This document shows positions 39,101 to 52,400 of a DNA stretch of 64,000 nt, one piece after another. The translations under genes were made by a program, and so were the position numbers. Within the stretch, counting starts at the first letter, position 1. Each line of letters starts with the position of its first letter. Source of the DNA: Lytechinus pictus (taxonomy: Eukaryota > Echinodermata > Echinoidea > Temnopleuroida > Toxopneustidae); the NCBI RefSeq assembly GCF_037042905.1, contig NC_087245.1, forward strand, positions 6,153,501-6,217,500, given 5' to 3'. The notes beneath the pieces are model-generated. The model saw only the letters and a list, made by a program, of their open reading frames with translations, did not search any database and was not told where the DNA came from.

Positions 39101-40385
39101 TAGGAAATATCACAGAGATAACATAGGTCCTTGAACATGATATCAGATACAAGTCCCAAGTACAGGAGAATAACGAAACTATTCGTTGTACAAGAGATGT
39201 GGAAAACTCAAGGGTGGCACTCCACCTACATATTCATACCAATCTTCTATTTTGAGAAGATAGAATGATTTGATATGTTCATATTCAAAAGTAATTCTTC
39301 ACTGGATTATTTAATTGCTAAGGTAGTATTCCAAAAACAATACATTTCTAAATATGTCAATGTAGACGTCTGTTATTTTACAACATTTCTCAAAATCAAA
39401 GAAATTGACATTTTCTTTTTGATTTGTTTATTTACAAATGTACAAACACATGTAAATGTATCTTGATATTATTGTGTTTTTAAATTTTTAATAATGATAA
39501 TAATAATAATGATATTATTATTATTCTTTATGTGTGTCTGGCATCATTTATACATGACCATGTATGGATTAAAAATAAATAAAACATGCATCAATGACAT
39601 TACAACATATTATACATGTATCTCTGGTTCATTTCTAAGAATACACTGTTCATTTATATTACACACACAACCACTATACATGTAATCATACTTCCTGCAG
39701 TACAAGACTGAACTGGTACGAATGTTCACCCTGTATAAATGGAAACTTTATCATAAAATCATTTGAATACATTATGCAATCATAGAATGTGACAAAGAGA
39801 AAGAGAAACATTTTCATAACAAATGCACAAAACTTTAGATGTGAAAGACAGTGAAATTGATAATAAAAATGAAAATTGCAGTACTAAGCACATCGAAACA
39901 TGAAGCATCGTTTTGGCATTCTTTCAAACACATGCATTAAGATATTCAAGAAGTTTTGGACGGATCTCAAGCATATTTCACTCACAATATAATGGAACAC
40001 TACTAGAATATTATTGCAGCAATCTCTTCATATATATCCCTATCTCGTACAAGTATGATTTACATTCAAGAAGATTCCTCATACGGTTCAAATGAAATGA
40101 TTTAAATGCATAGTTCATTGCACACATCCAATGAATCATGCATATTGGTACAAAATACAACCCCAAAAGTACAATTCTTTGATCCCTTTCTTTTCAATGA
40201 TAAAGGAATATGGCATAAGGCCCACCACAAATGACTTACCTTTCTTTGCTAAATTGTTTGACCTGCAGCAAAATGAATGAAGAAATGACGAAGACGAATT
40301 CATATTCATAAATACCATTGAATTCTCGCACAAAACCTTCATGGAGAAGGCTACATGACATATCTTCATTTCTTCTCATTTCAGC
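36106..40385. other. non-coding stretch between the convergent genes
   Basis: AT-rich sequence with no recognisable gene. It contains a diverged direct duplication of about 212 bp period (38530-38890; ACTCATCATTACCAG occurs in both halves) and short TAA/ATT runs near 39495-39525. It may include 3' UTR of either gene. Confidence 0.45.
38530..38890. repeat. diverged direct duplication
   Basis: The segment TGTACAATGACATGC...ATAATGCCCTTTAA.G followed by AAAAGGAAACAAGTG occurs twice, starting near 38532 and 38744. Differences are scattered between the two copies. Confidence 0.7.
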
Positions 40386-43290
40386 TCCTGTTGGATTTCT
40401 TTGATGCTAGGCTGTTAGACCCTTTCTCTTGCTGCGTCCAACAGAATGACTGGATTAAATGTTTTTAGTAGAGCATGATTATGGCTGACCTACTCTTCTC
40501 CCCCTCTGAATTACTTTTAGACTTCGAAGTTATATTGTCAGGACAATAGCATTGACGTAGTGACTGGATCAAATGTTCTCAATAGAGCATACAGATAACC
40601 GACCTAGTCTTCTTCTCTTCCGAGTAACTGCTAAACTTTGCTTAACCCTAATTCTCCGGGGGGGGGGGGGGCCATTATGGCCCCCCCTCTACAATTTTTG
40701 TGATATATCTGCTGCGCAAAATTTTTTGACCTCGCCGCTCACTGACTTTTTACTTTCAAGTCTTGCGCAAATTTTGAGACCAAATTTGTGACGCCCGGGT
40801 ACGCGGTTACGACATTACGCAACATTATGTAAGTGCATGTCAGACCCAAAATTGCTCATAAATGTGATTTCATGTACAAATCCAATGCAAATTGTGTATT
40901 TGGCCAAAACTCATAAATGTATCATTATTTCTACTTTTAATGATCAAACTTAATTAATTTTGCCTAGTTTATGATTAGAATTAAGTCTGGAACGATTTCC
41001 ATTGAAAAAACAATAAAAAACAAAAATTTAAAAAACAAAGAAATACATAAGAAATTTAAAAAACAATAAAATACATAAGAAATCGGTCTTGGTACCAGAA
41101 TTTTTTTCATTCACAATTGTTAGGAATGCTATAAAGAATATTTTCACAAAAAAATAGCATTCTAGGAGCTTTATTTAGTGAATCAGAGCAAAAAGTATGA
41201 TTTCATGAATAAATTAGCATAATTAATTCATATAAAATAAAAATATATGAATTCAGTGAAATTTACCAATGCAACTGCGTAGATTACGTCATTCTCTACC
41301 ATCATGCAAATTTTCGTTGTGATCGCGCTATCCACGGCTGAGATCTTAAGGGGGGGCCATAATGGCCCCCCCCCCCCCCCCCCCGGGAATGACAAGAATC
41401 AGAATACCCCAGGAGATTGAGGGTTAAGCTGTACTGTCAGACTCAGAGCACTGATGTAATAACTGGATCAAATGTTCTCAATAGAGCATACAGATAGCCA
41501 ACCTAGTCTTCTTCTCTTCCGAGTAACTGCTAGACTATGCTTAAGCTGTACTTTTAGACTCAGAGCACTGATGTAATAACTGGATCAAATGTTCTCAATA
41601 GAGCATTCAGATAGCTGATCTAGTCTTCTTCTCTTCCAAGTAACTGCTAAACTTTGCTTAAGCTGTACTGTCAGACTCAGAGCATTGATGTAATAACTGG
41701 ATCAAATGTTCTCAGTAGAGCATACAGATAGCCGATCTAGTCTTCTTCTCTTCCGAGTAACTGCTAAACTTCGCTTAAGCTGTACTGTCAAGACTCAGAG
41801 CACTGATTTAATAATTCGATCAAATGTTCTCAGTAGAGCATACAGATAGCTGATCTAGTCTTCTTCTCTTCCAAGTAACTGCTAAACTTTGCTTAAGCTG
41901 TACTGTCAGACTCAGAGCACTGATGTAATAACTGGATCAAATGTTCTCAGTAGAGCATACAGATAGCCGATCTAGTCTTCTTCTCTTCTGAGTAACTGCT
42001 AAACTTCGCTTAAGCTGTACTGTCAAGACTCAGAGCACTGATTTAATAATTCGATCAAATGTTCTCAGTAGAGCATACAGATAGCTGATCTAGTCTTCTT
42101 CTCTTCCAAGTAACTGCTAAACTTTGCTTAAGCTGTACTGTCAGACTCAGAGCACTGATGTAATAACTGGATCAAATGTTCTCAGTAGAGCATACAGATA
42201 GCCGATCTAGTCTTCTTCTCTTCTGAGTAACTGCTAAACTTCGCTTAAGCTGTACTGTCAAGACTCAGAGCACTGATTTAATAATTCGATCAAATGTTCT
42301 CAGTAGAGCATACAGATAGCCGATCTAGTCTTCTTCTCTTTCGAGTAACTGCTAGAATTCGCTCAAGCTGTACTTTTAGACTCACAGCATTGATATAATA
42401 ACTGGATCAAATGTTCTCAGTAGAGCATACAGATAGCCGATCTAGTCTTCTTCTCTTCCAAGTAACTGCTAAACTTTGCTTAAGCTGTACTGTCAGACTC
42501 AGAGCATTGATGTAATAACTGGATCAAATGTTCTCAGTAGAGCATACAGATAGCCGATCTAGTCTTCTTCTCTTCCGAGTAACTGCTAAACTTCGCTTAA
42601 GCTGTACTGTCAAGACTCAGAGCACTGATTTAATAATTCGATCAAATGTTCTCAGTAGAGCATACAGATAGCCGATCTAGTCTTCTTCTCTTTCGAGTAA
42701 CTGCTAGAATTCGCTCAAGCTGTACTTTTAGACTCACAGCATTGATATAATAACTGGATCAAATGTTCTCAGTAGAGCATACAGATAGCCGATCTAGTCT
42801 TCTTCTCTTCCAAGTAACTGCTAAACTTTGCTTAAGCTGTACTGTCAGACTCAGAGCATTGATGTAATAACTGGATCAAATGTTCTCAGTAGAGCATACA
42901 GATAGCCGATCTAGTCTTCTTCTCTTCCGAGTAACTGCTAAACTTCGCTTAAGCTGTACTGTCAAGACTCAGAGCACTGATTTAATAATTCGATCAAATG
43001 TTCTCAGTAGAGCATACAGATAGCCGATCTAGTCTTCTTCTCTTTCGAGTAACTGCTAGAATTCGCTCAAGCTGTACTTTTAGACTCACAGCATTGATAT
43101 AATAACTGGATCAAATGTTCTCAGTAGAGCATACAGATAGCCGATCTAGTCTTCTTCTCTTCCAAGTAACTGCTAAACTTTGCTTAAGCTGTACTGTCAG
43201 ACTCAGAGCATTGATGTAATAACTGGATCAAATGTTTTCAGTAGAGCATACAAATGGCTGATCTACTCTTCTTCCCTCCTGAGTTACTGC
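40386..43290 (-). repeat. 117/118-bp minisatellite derived from the 3' end of NWD1-like copy B
   Basis: About 18 units, marked by GGATCAAATGTTCTC at 40565, 41465, 41582, 41699 and so on to 43225. Two sit left of an inserted element and about 16 right of it. Read on the minus strand, each unit carries SDSTA-stop-AKFSSYLEEKKTRSAICMLY-stop and then GAACATTTGATCC. This matches the end of copy B's last exon (SDSASSKKSSSNSGGKKSRSAICMLY-stop, then AAACATTTGATCC). The unit is therefore a tandemly amplified, decayed copy of the last 26 or so codons, the stop and about 35 bp beyond. The leftmost unit (near 40440-40510) is the most diverged (KSRSAIIMLY). Confidence 0.88.
40642..41427. mobile_element. 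TTAA-flanked 778-bp element inserted in the minisatellite
   Basis: The array text ...CTTTGCTTAAGCTGTACTG... is split as CTTTGC-TTAA and TTAA-GCTGTACTG, so TTAA was duplicated. The element (40646-41423) starts CCCTAATTCTCC and ends GGAGATTGAGGG (imperfect inverted ends). Further in it has GGGGCCATTATGGCCCC-type palindromes next to long G and C runs. There is no transposase. The target and CCC ends fit a piggyBac-like non-autonomous element. Confidence 0.75.
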
Positions 43291-43424
43291 TGGACTTCTT
43301 AGAAGATGCACTATCTGATCCACTGTCTTGCTGGTTTGTATGTGATGACTGGTGCTTTCCATTGTTCTGGTCACTTGAGGTTAGTATGTGGTGTGTCTCA
43401 TTGAGCTGGGTATGGTGATCAAAG
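43238..43424 (-). other. last coding exon of copy B, absent from copy A
   Basis: The acceptor TTTTAATAG is at 43425-43433. The exon enters in phase 2 and stays open for 62 complete codons to TGA at 43238-43240. It encodes a His/Gln then Ser/Lys-rich tail ending GGKKSRSAICMLY. The final residues (basic stretch, then Cys at position -4) loosely resemble a CaaX box, although Tyr at the end is atypical. The exon abuts the minisatellite that copies it. Confidence 0.7.
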
Positions 43425-46400
43425 CTATTAAAAGAGAGAGGGAGTCAAAAAATTATTTTTATAAGAGTAAAAAAGAAAAATATTCAAGATGCTAAGATGA
43501 GTTTAATGAATGAACAAGAACATCATGTTTGATGCTTGAATTTTTAGAGATGAATCAAATCTATGTACCCTCCTGCCATAAAATAGGGTGGTATTTTTTA
43601 TACACCAATGATTACTCAAGATCACGTAAAAATAATTCCTTGACAGTCTTGAAGATTTATTTATCACTTAATATTCACCTACATTTAGTGAGAGTGGACT
43701 TTATTTCCGAAGAATCAAGGTTGGTGCAGGATTTGTGTTTTAAGGGCATGAAGATGGCTTAGATAAATGAGAGGAATTTTCAAGGCAAAATAACTTTCAA
43801 TGGATAAATCAATAGAGATAAATGAAACAAGCATATTGTTGAAAACTTCATCAAATTGTAAATAAGAAAGTTATGACATTTTAAAGTTTTGCTTATTTTT
43901 CACAAAACCGTTATATGCACAATACATTGACATGCAAATGAGAGGGTCGATGATATTTCAATTTTTACAGATTTGACAATAAGGACCAACTTGACTGAAC
44001 CATAAATTGTCTAAACAATGGCAAATCCACATGTGGGGGGGACTTTGTTTCACAGGACAATAAGGAGAAAATTACAAATTTCATATTTCAGATACCTGTA
44101 ATAAAATCCAAAAGAAATAGTGAGTGAATGATTTCATCGGTCCCCTAATTTGCATACAGACCAGGATGTGTATATAACTAGTCTGTGAAATTAAGTGAAA
44201 CTTCAAAATGTCATAACTTTCTTATTTTACATCTGATTTTGATGTTTGATGAAATCAAAGTGTTATGCTTGTTGGATTTTTCTCGTTATTCAAATCAACT
44301 TTTTCTTGGGGTTGTATTGTCTGTCAACTAATGAATAAAACAAACAAACCTGATGTCAGATCTATCTGCTTTCTCTAGTAGCATATCAAGAATGAGAACC
44401 GTTCCAGATTTATTCTCTGCTGCCAATCGATAACGGTCCTCACTGCCATAGACAAGGTCTATATTCTTGATCTGAGATTTGCAATCAAACGATGCCAACA
44501 TCTCCATGGTAGGAAGATGCCAAGCTTTCAAGGTACAATCACGGGATGCAGTCACCAAATACTGGTCATCTGATGATATACACATATCCATGATGGCATG
44601 GTTGTGACCAACCAGCAGTCTAAAAGTGCACAAATCATAAAGAATATTGACTTTCATACAAAATTTCAAACATCAACAATGCTCGTTATTGATTTTTGCA
44701 GATCACTAGATCCATGATGTATTCATATTCTCTACTCTAACAAATGTTTCCTCACAGGAACTGTGCACGGCCGTTACCCTGGTGGGCAAGCTACATTGAC
44801 TTTTACAAACATTTTTACCCTGCACTATGCAAACTCCTTAATGTGCATTAAACATCCAATCATGTCTCTTTCGTATTGTCATGGAAGGCCACCAAAGCAA
44901 TCACTAGATTTTCAATACCACTCTTCTAAGATAAGTAATCAACTGAATTCTAATCAAATTCACTAAGAGAACTTCATCTCCTGTAATAATCTCCATAGCG
45001 CTTTGCAGTCAATCTCAAGGATAAACTTAACCATCTTTGTCTCATACAAATACTATATTCAAATCAAATAAATAAGAGCTCCACTGTCAGGCAATCAACG
45101 CCAATAAATGATTTGAATTAAAGCAATAATTTAAAGGAGGCAGCTTATGCTGTGAATGATAATATCAAATTTATGTTTACTTATCTGGGGGCCATTTCAT
45201 AAAGCTGTTCGTAAGTTAAGAGTGACTTTAAGAACAACTGGTGATCCTTTCTTGAGGTAAATAATGTTTATTGGTGATTATCTAGCATGTAAGAAAGGTT
45301 CATCAGTCATTCTTAAATTCGCTTTTAAAGGGATGGTCTGGGCTGAAAGTATTTATAGCTTAATAAATAGAGTAGAATCCACTGAGCAAAATGGCAAAAA
45401 TTTCATTAAAATCGGATAACAAATAACAAAGTTATTGAATCTTAGAATTTAGCAATATTTTGTAAAAACAGTCGTCATGAATATTCATTAGGTGGACTGA
45501 TGATGTCACATCCCCACTTGTTCTTTTGTATTTTATTATATGAAATTAGGTTTATTCAATTTTTTTCCTCCAAGAACTAGAAAAATTGGATTGACAACTG
45601 ATTTAGTGCATTACATATTTATTGCTGCAACTTATTTCATTATAAGGGAGACATATTATTCACACACGTATGAAATAATGAAAAAAAAAAAATTTATGTA
45701 ATAACATAAGAAAACGGAAAGTGGAGAAGTGACATCATCAGCCCGCCTAATGAATATTCATGATGACTGTTTTCACAAAATATTGCTTAACTTTAAACTT
45801 CAATAACTTTATTATTTGTTATCTGATTTTGATGAAATTTTCGGCATTTTGCTCAGTGAATTCTACTCTATGTATTAAGATACAAATATTTTCAGCCCGG
45901 ACCATCCCTTTAACTAACGAACAGCTTTATCAAACACTCAACTGGATTGAAACATCAATCATATATTTATAACCTGTTATTATTGCTATCCCTTTCTAAA
46001 GAACAGAAGCACTCAATATTATTTATCACAGATATGATGCTTTTGGAGTAGACAACTTTTGGAAGGAATACAAAATAGAGCTTAATTTGAATAAATAACA
46101 GTTGTTTACTTACTGGTCATCATCAGCCAAAAAATCCCAGACATGAAGCTGCTCCACACCAGCATGGGTTCCCCAGACAATCTTAGAACTGTCGTGAGTA
46201 AATGCACAACAGATCACCTCTGACACATGAACTGCCATACGCTTGACCACTTGACCAAAGGAGTTTGGAGACAATGACCAAAGGATCATCTGCTTGTCAT
46301 TGGCACCCGTCACTGCATACCGACCTACAGCAGCCAAGAAAGAAAACAAAGACAAGTTTTCAACAGGAGGTAAAGAGGTAGAATGCTCTTATTCATATTT

Positions 46401-49400
46401 TCAGGGATTCATGAATTAAGAAAGACCTGGTCCTGACCCGCCCCTCTCCCTCAAAAAAAAATGTATCAAGAATGAAACAATTTTGAAAATTGAACTATGA
46501 ACAAATGAATGAACATGACAAAGCATACAGTAGAATACAATAAAGAAGAACACCAAATGCCCAATATAACAACTTAATCATTAGAAATCAGGGGCCCATA
46601 ACACAAAGGTTAGCGATGATCGTAGAACATTTTTTATGATTGATTGCATTGACTACAATGTACAATCAATCGTGAAAATCAAGTGTACAATTAATTGTTA
46701 ACCTTTGTGTTACGGGACCCTGGACTTCCTAAATTCTATTTTTAAGAAACTCAGAACAATGTAACAATATCATCAATGAAAGAGGAAAACAAATTGGTAC
46801 TGCTGTTGAGATCACATAGAAAAGAAGTGTTTATATAACACGTAAGCATACCATCACTAGAGACAGCAAGACATCGTATAGATGCATTGTGCTCTTTGGC
46901 AGATAGAAGACATTCTCCTGTGTCATATTTCCAGAACTTGAGGACTCCTTTGGCATCTGTTGATATTATGAAACTATCTTTCTCTCGTGTCACTGTCTTT
47001 ACATGTCCTACTGGAGCTTCATGTTCTGTGCACACACATCAAAATATAAATGAATACAAAATTGATATGAGTCAACCCAAGCATTTGTTACACAATAATT
47101 ATGATGTTCATGACAACATTGGTCATCAGGAGTTGAATCTCAAAATGAGACAAATATGAACATAAAACAAGTGGAGCACCTCTGGCAGTCTCGCCTGCAT
47201 TATGCGATTCGATATAGCAGCAGTACTGACTTTGAGAACAGCTATTGAATAATTATTCACACAAGAAAACATTCATATGATAATAAAATATGTCCATTGA
47301 CCCAAAATGACCTTCGACCATGATCATGTGACCTAAGACGTGTGCAAAACAATCATTCTGACTTAATTACTCTTATGTCTATGTTACATGAACTAGATCC
47401 ATAAACTTTATAAATTATGATGCCAATTCAGCAAATACCCCCTACACGGCCAGAGTTCATTGACCTTAAATGACCTTTGATCTTGGTCATGTCCCTGAAA
47501 TGTGCACAGGATATTCAGGGATACATGGTTGCTCTTGTGTTCAAGTTTCATGAACTAGATCCATAAACTTTTAAAGTTACGATGACAATTCCACAAATAC
47601 CCCCAACATAGCCAAAGTTTGTTGACCCCAAGTGACCTTTGACCTTGGTCATCATGTGACCTGAAACTCAGGCAGAATCTTCAGTGATATACCATTACCT
47701 TTATGTCTAGGTTTTATGAACTAGGTCCATATACTTTCTAAGTTATGACAACATTTCAAAAACTTGACCTTGGTTAAGATTTTGATATTGATTTCCCAAA
47801 CATGGTCTAAGTTCATTGACCCTAAATGACCTTTGACCTTGGCCATGTGACCTGAAACTCAGGCAGGATATTCAGTAATACTTGATTACCATTATGTCCA
47901 AGTTTCATGAACTAGGTCCATATACTTTCTTCTAAGTTATGATGACATTTCAAAATCGTAACTTTGGTTAAGATTTCAATGTTGACGACGACGACGTTGA
48001 AAAAGCGGCGCCTATAGTCTCGCTCTGCTATGCAGGCGAGACAAAAATGGCAGACAAAAGTGGTTCAAAGATAAAAAAAATATAAATATTTTCTACCCAA
48101 ATTCAAATTTCCAGTAACACTTTGGGTGGAACCCATCAGTGAATACAACTATTGTAAGAGTCAACTTTGCCAATAATTTTAATCAGATTGTTGAGGCTAA
48201 GGATAGTACTATTTGACATTTGAAGAAAGTCAGTATTGCCTATTTAAACCACTGGAGGATTAGAGGAACCTAAATGATGACATCTGTAATAGTCATAGCT
48301 GCTGGTCTTTAAATCTAAAGTGTCTTTACTCTTTATTATAGGTCTCAATGATTAATAAAGTGGCTTACATGCAGGGTGATTAATAGCAGATAACATTTAT
48401 AACAAAATCATTCAACCAAAGGTCGTACCTTTCAAAGTAAGTCTGCATGACTTGGTATCCAAATCCCAGACCTTTATCATCTTATCCTGCGATGCAGAGA
48501 CAACCTCATTATCTTGTCCAACTGCCAACCATAGGATGCCTTTCTCATGACCTTCAAGATCAAACACATCTCCACCTTCCTCTGTTGATTGGTCTAATTT
48601 CCAAACACGAAGCCTGCCCTCCTCTTTAAATCCACCAATCAAATTCTTGCCGTCTCTGCTGAAGATCAGCTTGGAGGTAAATCCTGCTTCACGACGGGTC
48701 ACATGGCAGTCATAGAAACTAGAGAACTTAACGGATCCCTCTTGTCCACTGGTTATAACTGTGGAGTCATCCGGAGTAAACTTGACAACAACTGCATGTC
48801 CACTGTGTCTCTCCCTCTTAATCATCTGCAAGAAGGTAGACAATGAATTACGAGATGATCAAACTTTTGAAAAATTTCCGAAACTAAAGACTGGAAAAAA
48901 TGTGTTCTGAAAAGTTTAACAAACTATTTAATCAATCTATCAATCAATCAACCAACTGTGATTGCAGCTTTTCAATATATATCTACAAGAAGATTTTGAC
49001 ACAATCTCTATTATTACTGGCCTGATGCATAAACTGGACTGTTAACCATCAGTGAAAGGTGAGCTTATATGACACCTAGATAGATCCTTGGCATTTGATT
49101 GGTTGTTTGATATCGATCATTCGGACCATTTTACAATGACGTCATCGGCCGTGCAATTTAGGATCCATTCATCATGCAATTTTGGATCCATATGATTTTG
49201 TCCATTGCACACGCAACAATCAACAGACCAAGCTCGCAATGCATGATCACATTTTGCATCGAAACTAATAAATTTCCTATGAAAAATAATCTAGTTTTAA
49301 GTGTCATATAAACCAAAAAAATGTTCCTTCATTCGTGCAATGGACAGAATACTTCATTCGGAGAAAGATGAAATGAAATGATCCATTCAACTCAGCTACG

Positions 49401-52400
49401 CCTTGTTGAATGAATCATTTCATCTTTTACCTAATGAAGGATTCTGTCCATTGCACTCATAAACATTCATTATTTGTATATTAATTGCCCATGATGGATT
49501 TAAACAATATGTGTAATTGGATTACATTCCTAGTCTGCATGCACTTTTTTTCCAAACAACAAACCAAAGGGCTAAAAAATGGAACAAAATTAATTTTATT
49601 TTCTATGTAAATTTGGGACATATCTTCTTTTTGATCAGCTAACTTTATATGTTGCACATCATTGCAGAAGCTCTTCACTTCATCTATTTTCAGTTTCTGT
49701 ACTTTGTTCATTGAAGTTCATTAAGACTATTACCGTTTCCTTGGTATAGACCCACATCTTAGCGCTTTTATCATTCGATGCAGAGTAAAGCACTCTCATC
49801 TTTGTTCCAGTAACATCTGAGATCCATGAAGAATGTCCTTCCAGTGTAGTGATGAGAGGACACTTATCATCCTTTGGCGCCAGGTCCCAAACCTTCAGAA
49901 AGTCATCTTTAGAACATGATACTAAGATAGACTTGGACCCTGTTTCCTTGGGGTCTGCTGGCCAGTGCCAAAGGCAAGTAACCATACCATCATGACCTGT
50001 AAACATACAAAATGATTCACACAAGATCAAAATCAAATGCCAAACAGAATTGTTTTGTTGAAGACAGAACATACATGTGTAAATACGAACGGTTCATATA
50101 AGTGTGCATTGTTCATACAACTTTGGTGTATAATTTATTCCCATTCCATTTTCTACACATTTATGCATTTGTTGGTTAAAATTTAGTTCTGTCATGTCAT
50201 AATGAATGTGTTTGAGTTTTGATAGCAAGTGTCCCATAAGATTTAATTTTACTCTGAGAAATCTACAATGAAGTAAATGTAGCTAAAATATTATTAACAT
50301 ACCAAATAATAATCTGAATATTAAACCCCTACCTTGACATTTCAACAAAGCTGAGCCCTCAGTCATATTCCAGACACGAACAGTAAAATCAGCTGACCCA
50401 GAAGCAAGTAAATCATCTGATAACACTAAGAGACAAGTAACAGCTTTCCTGTGACCTTCCAGGACCATATCAGGGCCACTTGGTTTGCATGCATATCTAG
50501 AGAGCTTGATGGATCCATTGCTATCACCAGAAGCAAGAGTCTGCACAGACCTTGCATGGGCAACCACTTTCATGTCATTGTTCTTATGAGCTTGGAATGA
50601 ATGAAGACACTCTTTAGAGGTGATGGACCAATGTCTGAAGAAACCATCCTGGCAACCGGTCAGTACTTCATCATCACTTTCAAAGAAGGAAAAGTTGGCA
50701 GTTTTAGGGTGTTCAAGCTTAGTCAAGAGCTGTCCATTATTGAGGTCCCAGATATAGACATTTGACCCTTTGTCTGATCCACCAATGGCCAGTGAACCAG
50801 TTTCATTGATCTGAAGAGAACTGACAGCATGGTTATCACCAGTCTCAAGTTTCCACATGCACTCACCGCTTGTGAGTTCAAACATTCCCAACAGCTGACA
50901 ACCAAAGATAACAAATCTATCATCACGACTGATGGTAAGGGATAATGCTCCAGATGCCTTGCTTCCTGCCCTGATTTGCAGAGTATGTATGAGCTCTGCA
51001 TTTTCTTCATCCCAAACATTAGCCATGGGATAGTCATTGGCATCTTTGCACGCTGTTACTATTACATCTCCTTTGCCAGTGCAAGCAATAGCCTCTACTC
51101 TTGATGGGTGACCTGCCAAAGATGTCTTCAACTGTCCTCCAGGAGGGATCAGACATGCTCCTCTAGGAATGATTAAAGGATGCTGGGTAGTCCTTACCCA
51201 GGACTTAGCTCCTTCAAGTAATTTTTTTATATTGGGGTACTTGTCCATCAGGTCATACATCCTCCCAAGAAGCTGGCCTGCTAAACAGAAAGGGTCTTCT
51301 TTCAGATTACTACCAGACAAGTACAAGGCCTCAAGAAGAATGCCACTTTCTTCATCGAATGTGGAGAAATCATTCACAAGTTCTAGAAAGCTAAACGCTC
51401 TTATCTTGGTCAGAATCCACTCAAAGTTGTACATGATATGCTGCACCATACCCTCAGGGATCCCATTCACCATTTCACACTGCATCAGATGGAAAGGTAG
51501 CTCATGCAGTTTTCTGAGATTGAAGACATTCTCCCCAAACATAAGGGGTTGAGGTGAGACAAGACGGTCTGCATTTGGGAAATCCTTTTTGCGCCTCTCA
51601 AGTCGAATTGGCCTGATTTTCCCTCTGCTGTATTCTCCAAGAAACATATCTGCAAGAACTTTGTGTCTGTCCATTTTGGACTGTGGGTCACCAAGGTAAC
51701 GCCTTTCTGCAGTTTCAATGAACTGTCTATGATACCAAGCAATCACTGTTTTTCCACCAGCCTGTCGTTCTGTAATGAATTCCCCGATGTCTTGATGCAA
51801 CCTCTTCCAGACTGAAGGCGGAATACGAACAACCCCTTCCACTGGAGGATCCCAGTACTGATAGACATCATTGAGAACTTTATCATCACAAGATAGGACA
51901 TCCTCTATCTCTGCTTCAGTTAGACCACTCTTTCCTGCAGTGAGGTAACCCAGTGCATGAGCTACAAAGATAAGCCCATGACGATCTTCAAGATCCTGAA
52001 ACATCACATTGATAGCATCCACTACAGTGGTAGGAAGTTTAACATCTTCTACTGACTTGTACGATGGCCATGTTACGAACTCCTCAAACAGTAGCTTAAG
52101 AAAGAGTGGCTGAGGGCTCTTACTGAAAGCATCAGTTACCACTTTTACTTGTTGATCATTTAACCTCCGTTTTCTTTCTTTCAACCAGCCATTCATGATG
52201 GCAATTCCATTCTCTTCACCAACAACTTCCATGCAAATATAGCACCTAGGATCTGTCAGGGTCTTCTTGATGTTGTCCAGAATGTTGTGTTCATGAGGCA
52301 GCATAGACACAACAACATGGACATGTTCTGGGAGTGTTTTTAGAAGCCAGTTCATCTTATGGGCGTTGTTATTGGAACTGAGCTGGTCAATACTGTCAAA

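Noticed and set aside
40386..43290. CRISPR array or protein-coding tandem repeat
   Set aside because: Units are contiguous without unique spacers, in animal DNA, and each contains stop codons in the frame related to the exon.
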